Of a stretch of DNA of 64,000 nt, positions 1 to 10,542 are shown in pieces. The translations under genes and the position numbers were made by a program. Position 1 is the first letter of the stretch. Each line of letters starts with the position of its first letter. Origin of the DNA: Ambrosia x helenae (Eukaryota; Streptophyta; Magnoliopsida; Asterales; Asteraceae). The DNA lies in contig CM061227.1 in the NCBI GenBank assembly GCA_030844895.1, positions 75,442,575 through 75,506,574 on the forward strand, in the 5' to 3' direction. The notes beneath the pieces were generated by a model. That model made no database searches, was not told the DNA's origin, and saw nothing but the letters and a program-made list of their open reading frames with translations.

Positions 1-2063
1 TCAATCTAGATAGTATGGTTGAAGAAGCTGTACTTCGCTTATATTACGAGGTCGAAAACGCCGTGACTTCACCGTTAGTGCGTCCGATCACGGTAAATCC
101 TCAAGCAGCTTCTAATGATACCACTACTCCTGTGATGGATGAAGAGGTGTTCCAAGAAGCTTCTACAACGCTTAATTCATCTGATTCAGAAGAAGAAGAC
201 GATGATGCAATAAGTGAAGCTATTTTGGAAAATGCTACAGTGACACCACCAGTGAACCCAACTAATACTGATGCTTCAACATCGAATGTGGATAATGATC
301 TGGTTTCTACAGAGAATTTGACAACTCAAACGGGAGTACAAGTACCTGATTATCCGGAATCTCGGATACATCGGATACACCCACTTGAACAGGTTATTGG
401 TGATCCTGGTAGCAGTGTGATGACAAGAGGGCAGCTAAGAAATGCTCAAGCACCAGAAAATATTGGCAACCTTGCTTTATATGCCAAAATACAGAAATCT
501 GGTTTTCAAAATGACTGGTCGTTTGCTTGTTATGTTTCGCAGGTTGAGCCGCGAACTTACAAGGATGCTCTTTTGGATGATGCCTGGGTGGAAGCAATGC
601 AGGAGGAGTTATTACAATTCCAGAAGCTTGGTGTATGGACACTGACAGATCTGCCCCCTGGAAGAAAGAAAATTGGAACCAAATGGGTGTTTAAGTGCAA
701 GAAGGATGACAGAGGAGTCATAGTGCGAAACAAAGCTCGTTTGGTCGTTCAAGGTTTTCGTCAGGTTGAGGGAATCGACTACAATGAAATCTATGCACCG
801 GTTGCACGCTTGGAAGCTATCCGAATGTTCCTAGCGTTTGCATCATGGAAGAAATTTAAGGTGTATCAGATGGATGTAAAGAGCGCTTTTCTTTACGGTG
901 TGGTCAAAGAGGAAGTTTACGTAGGTCAACCACCAGGCTTTGAGGACCCTATTCACCGGGATAAGGTTTATGTGTTAAACAAAGCTCTCTACGGGTTGCA
1001 CCAAGCTCCGAGACAATGGTATGAGGAGCTGAGCACGTATCTTCTCTCGAAAGGATTCAAACGCGGACTGGTAGACTGCACCCTGTTCACGAAATGAGCA
1101 GGAGATGATTTGCTTCTTGTACAAATTTATGTTGATGATATTATTTTCGGGTCAACTAACGAACTTCTGTGCAGGGAATTTGAACAAGTTATGCAGGAAA
1201 AGTTCGAAATGAGCGCAATGGGAGAAATGCAGTTTTTCCTAGGCTTGCAGGTGGAGCAAAGACCAACGGGGATCTTTATTCACCAGACAAAATACGTTTA
1301 TGAAGTCTTGAGCCGATTCCAGATGGATGATTCGAAGCCGATGGATACCCCGATACAGCCCAATCACGGGATTGGAGTTGACCTTAAGGGGGAGCTGACT
1401 GATCCATTTACATACAGAGAAATCGTCGGATCTCTGATGTATCTCACAACGTCAAGACCTGATATAATGTTTGCGACATGTCTTTGTGCGCGATATCAAT
1501 CGAAGCCGAAACAGAGTCATCTTGCAGCTGTCAAGCGTATTCTTAGATATCTGAAGGGTTATCCATCGAAAGGACTTTGGTACCCTCATGATGATAATTT
1601 TGACCTAATCGCTTTTAGTGATGCAGATTGGGGCGGCTGTGACAAAGACAGAAAATCCACAACGGCTGGATGTCAGTTTATGGGGAGCAGGCTCGTGACC
1701 TGGCAATGCAAGAAACAAACCGCAGTTGCACTATCCACATGTGAAGCAGAATACGTTTCAGCATCGAGCTGCTGCTCACAGGTTCTTTAGATTCAACAAC
1801 AGATGGTGGATTACGGTTTGCAATTTCTTAAAACCCCTATTGAGGCCGCAATCGCATTAACAAAAGACTTAGTAAATCACTCAAAGGCTAAACATATCCG
1901 GATTAAATATCATTTTATCCGTGATTGTTATGCTAAAGAGTTGATCGATATGGTCAAAATCCACACTGATTACCAACGCGCAGATCTTTTTACCAAAGCT
2001 TTTGACAAATCCAGATTTGATTATCTTTTAAAACCTAATGGTATTAAAGAAAAACAGGACTGA
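1..2063 (+). pseudogene. pol: E1 pol remnant: integrase C-terminal end, reverse transcriptase, RNase H
   Basis: One frame runs from the linker after integrase through RT and RNase H. Visible motifs are YQMDVKSAFLYG in RT, the YVDD active site at 1128-1139, and the RNase H stretch SDADWGGCDKD followed by CEAEYVSAS. The frame is broken by TGA at 1095-1097 and TAG at 1788-1790. Comparison with R2 and F indicates Arg and Trp codons at these places. After the second stop, four codons around the RNase H Cys-Asp pair (YCDN in R2, HCDT in F) are missing, leaving PIEAAIAL. The end, KEKQD followed by TGA, matches the other copies. This copy cannot make active enzyme. Confidence 0.93.
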
Positions 2064-3430
2064 TCACCACCTCAGTCTATCACCTTTTAGTTTAAATTTT
2101 TACTGCTTTTCAGAAAAATTTCGAAAAACCAAAAACAATGAAAAATTTCAAAATCCATAAAAAAATTAGAAAATTTCTTTGCTGACTGCTATATCTTCTT
2201 CCCTTAGATTAATGTCGTCAGATTTCTGTGAACAAACGATATCTGGGCAGTCACATATTTGAAATGCTCCAGCTTATCCTTGGGAACAGTAAATTCGAAA
2301 ATCTATAAAAAATCAGAAAAATCTAAAATGATTTCCTGGAGTATAAAGGGAAATGATAGTACATCAGTGGGGATCTGACACATTCTAAGTAATGTACTGC
2401 TATATAGGCGTGTGTCTGAGTCTGTGCGATGTGCTGATAGGCTTCGTGGACCTATTACTGCATGCCTGATACATACATATCAAACGAATAGTTGTGTGGA
2501 TGAACTCCTCATGGGCATATGGTCTTAGTACCGTAATTTCGTTTGATAGGGTATTTGTACAAAACTCGGAGGTTTAGGGTCGTTATGTTATTAGTTGTCT
2601 GGGGATAGACTCTCTGATCTTCTGCTGTAAGTCCTTACAGACCTAGATCAGACAGGGTGTCTTTATAAAAGAGCTATATGCCAAATCCTAAAGTTACCGA
2701 ATTGAGAAACTTTCCATGTTATATGATGATCAAAGATTATCTAATACATCGTATTAATCACTGATGCAAATCATGATTAATATCAGTCCTCAACCTGGTA
2801 TAGTGCATATGTTACCTTGCTGCATTAATTTGCTGACCTGTATACCTCTATGCATTATATCTTGTACAATTACAGACGACGAAAGCATAATCACGCTTTA
2901 CAATGAGTCTTTGTGCATTTACTTCTTGATACGGGAGTATGTCGTGTGTGTGGGAACCACAGACAATTGCGTTTATACTATAAATATCAGTATCAGTATA
3001 AAGTACTGCACAAAAGTCTGCATGTGAGTTTATGTGGATCACAATATCGGCAATTGCCAGATCAAACATTGTCTTTAATGATAATAATTTCAAAAAGATC
3101 AACGGTGTGATCAGATTTCTCAAAAACTGATATGATCCCTTTACCGGAAATCCCAAAAACATTTACAGTTTTTCATTTACAGTTTTGCATTTTATTTTCT
3201 CGTCAAAAATTACAAAAGTCAAAAAGATTTTAGGTGTGTTTTAGCATAAACTTTAGAAAATCCTAAAAGATTTTTCTTTTTCATCTTATTTTTGATAACT
3301 GATGGTGGTTGATGTCGATTTTCTAAACCTTGATACACCATTTGAGCTTCGAAACTTTTAAAAAGTGAAAATATGATTGTTGGATGCTTAAAAGTTGGAA
3401 AATAATTGGACCGGGACTCATTTTTGAGAT
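2064..3430 (+). other. E1 conserved untranslated block after pol
   Basis: No credible gene is present; the small ORFs here are not shared in frame between copies. Nucleotide sequence is strongly shared with F (about 60890-61870), R2 (minus, about 48740-47690) and S (about 16590-17550). Landmarks in order: GATAGTACATCAGTGG near 2354, CATATGGTCTTAGTACC near 2516, CTGGGGATAG near 2598, ATTAATTTGCTGACCTGT near 2824, TGATATGATCC near 3130. S keeps the block although it has lost most of pol, which suggests a role in cis as RNA or DNA (inference). Confidence 0.75.
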
Positions 3431-3660
3431 TTGGAAAATTTTCAAAAATCCCATTTCTCATTCGCCCATTCGGTTGGTCGAATGTGGGATTTTACATGTT
3501 CCTTCGTATGTTTATATGGGCGAAGGAGAGTTTTCATGAGCATTTATCTCATTCAAACCCTTTTGCCTCATTCGAACCCTTTCACTAGGGTCAAAGGAGA
3601 CAAAAGTTTCTCCTTCGTATGTATAGACTGGGCGAAGGAGTGTGCCTATAAATACCCATC
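3431..3660 (+). promoter_or_regulatory. Putative internal promoter for the E1 env-position ORF (TATA at 3647-3654)
   Basis: A TATAAATA box lies about 140 bp before the candidate splice donor and about 700 bp before the ORF start. Upstream, short CATTCG, GGGCGAAGGAG and TTCGTATG motifs recur, resembling the repeats just upstream of the TATA box in this element's LTR (7990-8190). R2 (TATA near 47423, minus) and F (62233-62240) have a TATA box at the same relative place. That this is an active promoter is inferred from position and recurrence. Confidence 0.55.
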
Positions 3661-3790
3661 TGTCTCATTCGAACCCCATTCAAAGTTTTTCAGATTTTTC
3701 TTCATTAACCTCACCTTGTTGCTTGTTTCTTTTTAATCATTCCATTGTGTTCGCTACTTCATTCTGATCATTTTGCACTCTCTTTCACAG

Positions 3791-4351
3791 GTTACAGGAT
3801 TTAATCTCTGTTTTATTATCCGAGCCCTAACTGTTCAAAACTGTTTAAAATCACCATAATAGTGACAATTGATGCTTGGGGTTTATTGTATGTGTGTTTT
3901 AGGGGGAGAATTAACAAAAACATTGGTTTAAAAACTGACTGTTTGATCAATCTGTGTTTAAACCCTAGTTTTTAAGTGAAAACACAAATACAATACATAA
4001 TTAATGAATCCGTTAGTTTAGGATTGTTAATCGGCATCATTAGGTTTTGTTTCAATCAAATGGACATGATCAGAAACACTAAATTTCAAAATTGAAATTT
4101 CAAAATTTAGAACAGACTCCTTCGACCAGTACGAATGGGCGAAGGAGAAGTTCAAACGGTCGAATGAGGAATAAGTGGGCGAATGAAACTTTTATTTAAA
4201 ATTCATACATTCGTACCATCTATGTTTCACATTCGCACCTTGCAAAAACTCTTTCCTACCCCCGTTTGGGCGAAAGAGAAGGTTTGTTACCAAAACTTTT
4301 CAATTTGAAATTTTGTCGATTCTTAACATGTGTTTTTTGTTTTTTTTGCAG
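3791..4351 (+). other. Candidate intron in the 5' leader of the E1 env-position ORF
   Basis: The donor is CACAG followed by GTTACA. The acceptor is a long T-rich tract ending TTTTTTTGCAG, nine nucleotides before the ATG at 4360. Length is 561 nt and the stretch is A/T-rich. F (591 nt) and R2 (586 nt) have GT-AG candidates at the same place. The E1 donor is weaker than F's GTAATG. Confidence 0.55.
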
Positions 4352-4359
4352 ATTTAACG

Positions 4360-6612
4360 ATGTCTGAACAAGAAAAGACGACGGAACAAGCTGGATCATC
4401 ATCACAGCCTGCCAAGCTCTTAGACTTTGAAAATGTGCATAACTGCTGTGCGTATCTCGGAGACATAAAGAAGCATACAGAGTTCGTTGGCATTATTGAT
4501 TTTCTGAAGAGATGCAGGGTGATAGATGCCATTGCTACCCCGACGATTATCTACAGGGATATGATACAAGAATTTTGGTCGAATGCCAAGCTTGACTTCT
4601 GGAAGTGTGAATCGTGTTTGACGAGCAAGATTCAAGGACAGAGAGTCATTGTTTGTGAAGAAGATTTGAGAGAAGCGTTAAACTTGAATGATGAGCCTTC
4701 AGATCCAAAGGAGTTTACTTTTATGGATCAGCGAAAGTGCTTCCTCAGAATGAAATACAATGGACCAATCACTGACGGTTCATTGCATAAGGGAAAACTG
4801 TGCCCCCAATTTAAATATTTGGCACATGTTTTAATTCATGTTTTCGGATCTGCAGCTGGAGGATATGACTTGATGAGGAAGAGCATCAGTTCTATGATGG
4901 TTGCTTTAGTATTGAACAAACCGTTCAATGTCTCAGGCATGCTGATGTCTCATTTGCTAGAGCCTGTGAACGGCACAAGGAATCTTAAGTTTCTACTTTA
5001 TCCTCGTTTCCTCCAGATGGTGTTTGACAACAAGTATAAGGAGCTGAAAAGAGATCCTAAGCACATTGTTGTTCAGGAACATATGTCGCTGAATACACTC
5101 GCTAGGATGAAAGCATATAAGGGATTGTCAGTTGATGAACGTCCTCCTGTAAGACGTTTATTTGGACACCTAGCTAGAGTTGATTATACAGATCCGGGTG
5201 AAGGGCTTGTGAGGAATGTAAACAGTGATTCTGATCCTGATAACCCGTTACATCATGTTGATCCTGATGCGAGACGCAAAAGACAAGTTGTGAATGTCAG
5301 CGCAAAGAGTGGAAAGACAAAGAGAAAGGAGATAAGGTTAGAGGTTACTGAGCCCGAAAAGAAGAAAAGCACGCCAAGAAGAAACAAGACGATGGCGAAA
5401 AAGGGTTTACATATAGTTGATGAAGCGTCTGTTGATTCAGAAGAGACGCTAGAGGGTGAACAATGGAATTCAGATGCTGAAACGGTAGAGACAACCATGC
5501 CCAAGGCCACTGAGGCTGGTGCGTCTGCTAGCCAGAACATTGAAGATCAAGGGAACAAAAGTCCTATTCCTGTTGATGAAGAAGAGTTGGGTATGAATGT
5601 AGATGAGACGTTTATTGGTTCTCCTGTGCAAGCTGCAAGGAAAGAGAAGGAGAAACAGGAGAAGCCGAGTATCAAGAGAAAGAAAGAGATAGAATCGTTG
5701 ATAGCTAGTAAGAAACTACCACCGGCTACAAGTTCTAAATCACCGGTTACTGCACCAGCACAGAAGAAGCAAAAGACTGCGACAACATCGAGCACACAAC
5801 TGACTGAAGAAATGCCTATGGATGAGGTTAATGAGGCATTGGATAACGTGCTCAAAAAGATCAGAAAAGGCAAACTGCCTGATATTCTTGAACCGCCAAA
5901 GAAGACGAAAGTTTCGGAGGACAGTGACATTATGAGTGTTGTGAATCAGATATTGTCTGAGATGATGAATCTTATCAACAAACAACAAACTGAGATCGAG
6001 CAGTTAAAGTCGAATGATAAGAAGATGTTGGAGGTCGTAGTCACATCAGCAGATGATAATGAAGTTTTAAAGAAAACGATTAAGAGGTTGAAGAGAGAAA
6101 ATAAGAAGTTGCTGAAGCACGAGCAACGAAACACCATGAGAATCATTGTCTTGAAGGAGGAGAACAAACAGTTGAAGAAGAGTAACAAGCATATGGATGA
6201 TTTGATCAAGAACTTGTACTCTCAAGCTCCTCAACTTCAAGCTGGTGAAGTAGATAAGGAAAAAGAAGAAGAACAAGTTGATTTCGAACCATCTGATGAA
6301 GAAGAAGATGAAGAACTTGATGAAGATGCAGGAAACGATACAAAGAAGAAGAAGAAAGATGATAAGGATGATGGAGGTTCAGATGATGGTTCAAGTGATG
6401 GAAACGGCTCTTCTTTTGATGAAAGTAGTGATGATGATGATGACGCTGACAAGTTTACATATGAGAAGCGTGACTCAGATAAGGGTGGTGAGTCGAGCTC
6501 TAAGGCTCCTGGAGAGAATGTGGATGATGATATCTTCTGGAACGAGAAACTGCAGTCATTGTCTGAAGACGATAAGAACAAGTATCGCCAGATGCTCACT
6601 GATCGAGTCTAG
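4360..6612 (+). CDS. E1 env-position ORF, N-terminal part, function unknown
   Basis: I do not recognise a characterised family. The start is ATG at 4360, just after the candidate acceptor and matched in R2 and F; an upstream ATG in frame at 4330 would lie inside the intron. Residues about 20-300 form a conserved globular region containing NCCAYLGD, FLRMKYNGPITDGS, KPFNVSGM and LYPRFLQM. A basic stretch follows near 305-350, then a low-complexity Ser/Thr/Lys/Glu linker. A long coiled coil spans about 530-620, and a very acidic Asp/Glu/Ser tail about 635-720. I see no signal peptide and no clear membrane segment, so a classical envelope role is not supported. The part ends at TAG 6610-6612, where R2 has TGG. 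Confidence 0.85.
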   Translation: MSEQEKTTEQAGSSSQPAKLLDFENVHNCCAYLGDIKKHTEFVGIIDFLKRCRVIDAIATPTIIYRDMIQEFWSNAKLDFWKCESCLTSKIQGQRVIVCEEDLREALNLNDEPSDPKEFTFMDQRKCFLRMKYNGPITDGSLHKGKLCPQFKYLAHVLIHVFGSAAGGYDLMRKSISSMMVALVLNKPFNVSGMLMSHLLEPVNGTRNLKFLLYPRFLQMVFDNKYKELKRDPKHIVVQEHMSLNTLARMKAYKGLSVDERPPVRRLFGHLARVDYTDPGEGLVRNVNSDSDPDNPLHHVDPDARRKRQVVNVSAKSGKTKRKEIRLEVTEPEKKKSTPRRNKTMAKKGLHIVDEASVDSEETLEGEQWNSDAETVETTMPKATEAGASASQNIEDQGNKSPIPVDEEELGMNVDETFIGSPVQAARKEKEKQEKPSIKRKKEIESLIASKKLPPATSSKSPVTAPAQKKQKTATTSSTQLTEEMPMDEVNEALDNVLKKIRKGKLPDILEPPKKTKVSEDSDIMSVVNQILSEMMNLINKQQTEIEQLKSNDKKMLEVVVTSADDNEVLKKTIKRLKRENKKLLKHEQRNTMRIIVLKEENKQLKKSNKHMDDLIKNLYSQAPQLQAGEVDKEKEEEQVDFEPSDEEEDEELDEDAGNDTKKKKKDDKDDGGSDDGSSDGNGSSFDESSDDDDDADKFTYEKRDSDKGGESSSKAPGENVDDDIFWNEKLQSLSEDDKNKYRQMLTDRV

Positions 6613-7872
6613 ACGATCGACATGACTAGCAGATTTCCAGAGATATTTGAATCGAACAATAAACTATTTGAGTTGGAGTTTGATGACCCTGATCTTGAGG
6701 ATGGGGAAGTTTCTGCGGCAATTTCAAAAGAGATACTTGAGGGTTTAGCGAAGCAAGTAGGAAAGACTTTGGAAGAATTACTTGCTGATAATTTCATTCC
6801 GAAGATACCTGAGAAGGAAGCCGGGAATCATTCTGATGACCGTGACGTTCCTGCGTTTGAGGAAGTTGAAATGGAAGATATTATGAGTGAGGAGTATCCA
6901 CAATACTTCAAGACTAATCAAGATTGTGGATTTTCCTTCTCAGATGAATTGCTAAACCATGCCGAGAAACTAGCGAAAGAGAAGAGCAAAGCGTTTGAAG
7001 ACGAAATCTATAAAGGGCATGACAAACCACGGTTCGAGCAGTCGGAGAGTTTGAAAGAATTCTTGAAGAAGTTAAAAGAAAAAGAAAACAATCGTCCAAA
7101 AGCTGATATTCAAGGAAGCTTTTACAAACTTCATAATGGTATTTTCAAAGGTCGTGCATTGGCCTGGAAGTTTGTTAAAGAATTGAGATGCTTTGCAGTA
7201 AAGTGGGAAAAGGGAATCTTATACTTCGATAAATTTCATCATTTGAAGACTCTTCCCTATTGGGCAATCCGTGATATTTGTCGTCACCGTTTAACGGGAG
7301 CGTCAAATAGTCAGATTACCTACTTTGCTGAGAAAATGATTAGAGAAAGCCGAACCAAGTGGGACTTGTTTAAACCACAATATCCTAAGCGAATTGTTCA
7401 CAAGAAGGATATTGATCAGATTACTGGTATGCCCAAGGTGACGTTAAAGTACAAACCACCGCGAGTGTTGAAAAAGATTCCTTTGTTGCCTATCCCACAA
7501 CACTTCGCCAAAGATTTCATCTGGTGGTATTACCACTGGAAAATTGGAGAGGCCGTGATTGTATTAAAAGACGGAGAAAAGAACTACAAGAAAGTGCACA
7601 TCTTTGATCCCATGTGGTTAATAAACTGTTCACATGAGGATATTATCATGTTGTTCTACAATCCGATCTATTCAGATGCAAAAGATGCTGAGCAAGCAGG
7701 AAAGTACCAACGTGTGGTATTTCTGTGCTTTGCATATGATATCAATGCTGGATGTGACTATGGTGAGAAGCTGGGAAAGTTTGTTGAAAAGCAAAAGGTG
7801 CCTGAACTGAAAACGAAGAAGCAAAAGCAATTTCAGGAACCGGTGTTGACGAAAGAACAGAAGATTCAATGA
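6613..7872 (+). CDS. E1 env-position ORF, C-terminal domain after an internal stop
   Basis: This is the same frame as the preceding part, and R2 reads through the junction without a stop, so the two halves form one ORF. After an acidic start comes a Trp/Tyr/Lys-rich domain of about 250 residues with SFYKLHN, KWEKGILY, LPYWAIRDICRH, YPKRIVHKK and HIFDPMWLINCSHEDIIML. R2 shares all of these closely. TGA at 7870-7872 ends the frame early; the aligned R2 frame has TTG there and continues to a TAG whose E1 counterpart is 7930-7932, against the polypurine tract. The intact ORF would have about 1190 codons. No catalytic motif that I recognise. Confidence 0.8.
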   Translation, partial: TIDMTSRFPEIFESNNKLFELEFDDPDLEDGEVSAAISKEILEGLAKQVGKTLEELLADNFIPKIPEKEAGNHSDDRDVPAFEEVEMEDIMSEEYPQYFKTNQDCGFSFSDELLNHAEKLAKEKSKAFEDEIYKGHDKPRFEQSESLKEFLKKLKEKENNRPKADIQGSFYKLHNGIFKGRALAWKFVKELRCFAVKWEKGILYFDKFHHLKTLPYWAIRDICRHRLTGASNSQITYFAEKMIRESRTKWDLFKPQYPKRIVHKKDIDQITGMPKVTLKYKPPRVLKKIPLLPIPQHFAKDFIWWYYHWKIGEAVIVLKDGEKNYKKVHIFDPMWLINCSHEDIIMLFYNPIYSDAKDAEQAGKYQRVVFLCFAYDINAGCDYGEKLGKFVEKQKVPELKTKKQKQFQEPVLTKEQKIQ

Positions 7873-7932
7873 CACATCAGACTGATGAACATTAGAATGG
7901 ACGAACAACGACGACAACAATCCAAGCAATAG

Positions 7933-7945
7933 TCGAGGGGGCGTT
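7933..7945 (+). other. E1 polypurine tract region
   Basis: A GAGGGGG run lies directly before the TG that opens the 3' LTR, and directly after the TAG (7930-7932) that ends the env-position frame. The matching R2 site reads GAGGGGGAG. This is the expected plus-strand primer site for reverse transcription. Confidence 0.8.
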
Positions 7946-8477
7946 TGTAGATGCAAAAGTGCGACTAATGCTTCGGATTGAATAACTAATATGTTTTTGG
8001 TAAATGTCGTTGGTGCGAAGGAGGAATTCAGAAGGTGCGAAGGAAGCTTTTTGTAGGTACGAAGGTAGATGAAAGGTGCGAAGGAAGAAGACATGGACGA
8101 ATGTGATTTTACTTTATTGTAGAACTTGGTTCGACCAAATGATTTGGGCGAACCTGCACATTCGCAGAATCAATTTGGGCGAATGTGCAGTCTATAAATA
8201 GACAAGTTTGATTTTTGAATGTAACTTTTGGTCATTATTATTCCCTCCACTTTCTGATATTCTCTCTAGTTTTTGTTTAACTCTTTTAACGTTCATACCT
8301 TGATTGTAATCATATTTCAACGTGTAATCGAGTTGTTAATTAATGAAAAACCTTTGAAAATGATGATCTGTGTGTTTTAATCTGTTTGACTATTATTTTG
8401 TGATAGTTTTAGGGTTTCCGCACCTAAAACTAACTTGTTTGATCATTCTTTGTTGTTATACGATCCTTTCACGCACA
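7946..8477 (+). repeat. E1 3' LTR
   Basis: A 532-bp LTR starts TGTAGATG after the polypurine tract and ends CGCACA. The start matches those of the R1 and R2 LTRs (TGTAGAT, then GCGACTAATGC). U3 carries repeated GGTGCGAAGGA and TTCGACC/GGGCGAATGTG motifs. TATAAATA at 8193-8200 marks the likely core promoter, about 30 bp before transcription starts. Confidence 0.9.
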
Positions 8478-8612
8478 TACATCTACCGCTGCTGCTGCTC
8501 CCCAATAATCAGCCATCGGTTGTGCTTGTGGTTGTGTAACATGTTGGGGCATTGTACTAGTCATCGCCATGTAGTTAATCGGTTGTGATGGTTGACTAGA
8601 CTTTTGAGCAGC
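8478..8612 (-). pseudogene. gag: R1 gag fragment, second piece
   Basis: Read on the minus strand it continues the Gag N-terminus interrupted by B. The peptide matches F Gag closely around INYMAMTSTMPQ and DYWG followed by an alanine run. It ends where E1's LTR begins. With the piece at 11803-11882 it covers only about the first 70 residues. Confidence 0.85.
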
Positions 8613-9865
8613 TGTAACACCCCAACCGATGGCGGAAACATCGAGGTGTCACGTAAGAATGAGTATACAATAGCACATGGTAACCAAATTTTAATTGAAA
8701 TTAATTTAAAGTGCAAATATCCAAAAATGGAAATACATAATGAGTTTTAAGTGGAAATCTAATACATCACAAAAACCAAACAAGCATAGACTTCAGTTTG
8801 CCTTCTCATGTAAATACTCTAGTCTTCATGCATCATTATTTCCTGTTGAGTTGTAGAAAAATGGGGGGGTCAACTAGAAGTTGGTGAGAATACATAAGCC
8901 ATGTCAAGCAAATAGTTTAAGTATAAAAGTTTAGCAATTCGTATGTCTATCGTAAGTTTAAGTCTACATGAATAAAACACAATAATGTTGAATCGACACA
9001 ATCAAACCTCCGACTAGTTTAGGTCCATCCCGTCATCCACGGTTCACCTTAATAATATGTTGGAACGATAACAATCACCCACGCTACCTATGTAGGAGGT
9101 ACACGTATCCGGGTGGGATTGTCAATCCAATAGATCTATTATTGAGTATCGCCGGCTTGGCCATAGCTAATGATTATGTAATGTTGAAACTCGTTGAAAC
9201 TCGTTGAAACTGTTGTTGTTGTCTAATTCATGAGGCATTAAAGTTTACAACTAGACATGCATGTAGAATTGCTTAAGTATAATGTTGCAAGTATGAAGAA
9301 TTGCATAAACATGGTTACGTAAACTCACCTTAGCTAAGTATTAAGTCTCGAGAAATAGAATATGTGTAGCCCCAAAGTTTCCAATTACAAGAGCTTATAA
9401 TCAAAGCTTCAATTGTAAAAGTAATAGACTATAGAAGAAAGGTATGAGGGAAAGTTTAATCGGATTGAAACAATCGATTTAGAGGTGCAAAGTATAATGA
9501 GTCATAGGTGGGTTTTTATACTAGTTTTGGATTCAATTAGCCATTAAAATTGGTCAACACCATAAAGTAAGGTTTTATGATGAATTGACTATTTGACTAA
9601 GACTTTGACTGTTTGACTAAGACTTTGACTATTTCACTCAAGGCTTTATTTAAAAAAAATCATGTATGTGAAAAAAAAGAATTTAGAATCATATTATTAT
9701 TATTATTATTTATATACATTTATGTATGTATATAATTTGTGAGTTAGGATAAACAAAGACTTAGGCACATTTGTATAATATTAATGATAAAGGTGTAATA
9801 AAAAAAAATATATATATATAAGGGCTTTTTATGTATTAAAATTTTGGAGAAAATTTTGCGATGTT
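8613..9865 (-). repeat. B left LTR (3' LTR in element orientation), inner end truncated
   Basis: It starts TGTAACACCCC and runs parallel to 10543-11802. It stops at GCGATGTT without the terminal ACA, and the polypurine tract expected beside it is gone, so the internal deletion removed this edge. Confidence 0.88.
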
Positions 9866-10526
9866 TTTAAAAATAAGTAACATGTGGAGAAATGAAATAA
9901 TATGATTTGGGTAGGGTGTTGAATATTTAAAAAGTGGCTAAGATGGTAAAGTGAAGTGTGATTGTGAAATCCATAGATGGTTATGAAATGAGATTGATTT
10001 AAGCTGTAAAATTTTGAGATTTTAGAGCTTAGTTTAAGGAAAGTGAGTGTAATCATTTATTCATTAATTAAAACGAATAAACGAAAAGGTTGACTTATCA
10101 AAACTTCTAGATTCTAATAACATAGTGAAGACATGCTTTAGCCTATAAGTGAACACTCATCCCGAGAATTCCCAGGTAGGCATCCGGGTCCCTCGTCTGA
10201 TTGGGATTTATGCGCAATGCCAGTCCTAGACAGAAAACTCAGAATACAGGCGTTCACCCTTCAAGATTGCACGTGTTCGTTATTAAAATCTAGAACTTCG
10301 ACGAGATCTTCAAGGTGGTTCAGGCTAAACCTAAGGATTTGTCCTATTAGTCTAAGAGTAGATCTTGTGATGGAGAACAATCTTCTTGTAGGGACTAAAG
10401 TAGGGATAAGAAGTAGGATAGAGAATAGAAACAAGTAAGGTTGCAAGTAAAAGGAGCAAGTACTGATTATAATCCTATGGTTATAGACTAGATTATTTTT
10501 CTAATAACCTAATTCCCTATGACCAT
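9866..10526 (-). other. B residual internal region, no gene
   Basis: The sequence matches A internal 25745-26432, including the segment around CCCAGGTAGGCATCCGG. Only short spurious ORFs are present. The minisatellite part kept in A and C is missing. Confidence 0.75.
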
Positions 10527-10539
10527 GGCTCTGATACCA
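10527..10539 (-). other. B primer binding site
   Basis: The minus strand reads TGGTATCAGAGCC, complementary to the 3' end of initiator methionine tRNA, three bases inside the right LTR. It fixes B's orientation. Confidence 0.85.
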
Positions 10540-10542
10540 ATC

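Larger units (their letters stand above)
1..8477 (+). mobile_element. E1: Sirevirus-type Ty1/copia LTR retrotransposon, 5' part outside the window
   Basis: The order is integrase tail, RT, RNase H, a long untranslated block, a large env-position ORF, polypurine tract and 3' LTR. RT and RNase H downstream of integrase, with a YVDD motif, identifies Ty1/copia. A long 3' region with an extra ORF fits the Sirevirus lineage. The 3' LTR ends at 8477 directly against minus-strand gag sequence of another element (R1), so E1 inserted into R1's gag. The 5' LTR, gag and start of pol lie left of the window, so the target-site duplication cannot be tested; the first five flanking bases on the right are TACAT. 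Confidence 0.9.

Noticed and set aside
2764..3027. 87-codon ORF in the E1 post-pol block (similar one at 61288-61497 in F)
   Set aside because: The start is shared, but the frame ends at different points in E1 and F and is not kept in S or R2; conservation is at nucleotide level.
5253..6599. Several long minus-strand ORFs opposite the E1 env-position ORF
   Set aside because: They mirror Glu/Lys/Asp-rich coding sequence read backwards, giving Ser/Phe/Leu-rich shadows.
4360..7872. True retroviral envelope gene
   Set aside because: The position fits, but no signal peptide, cleavage site or membrane anchor is visible; coiled coil plus acidic tail points elsewhere.
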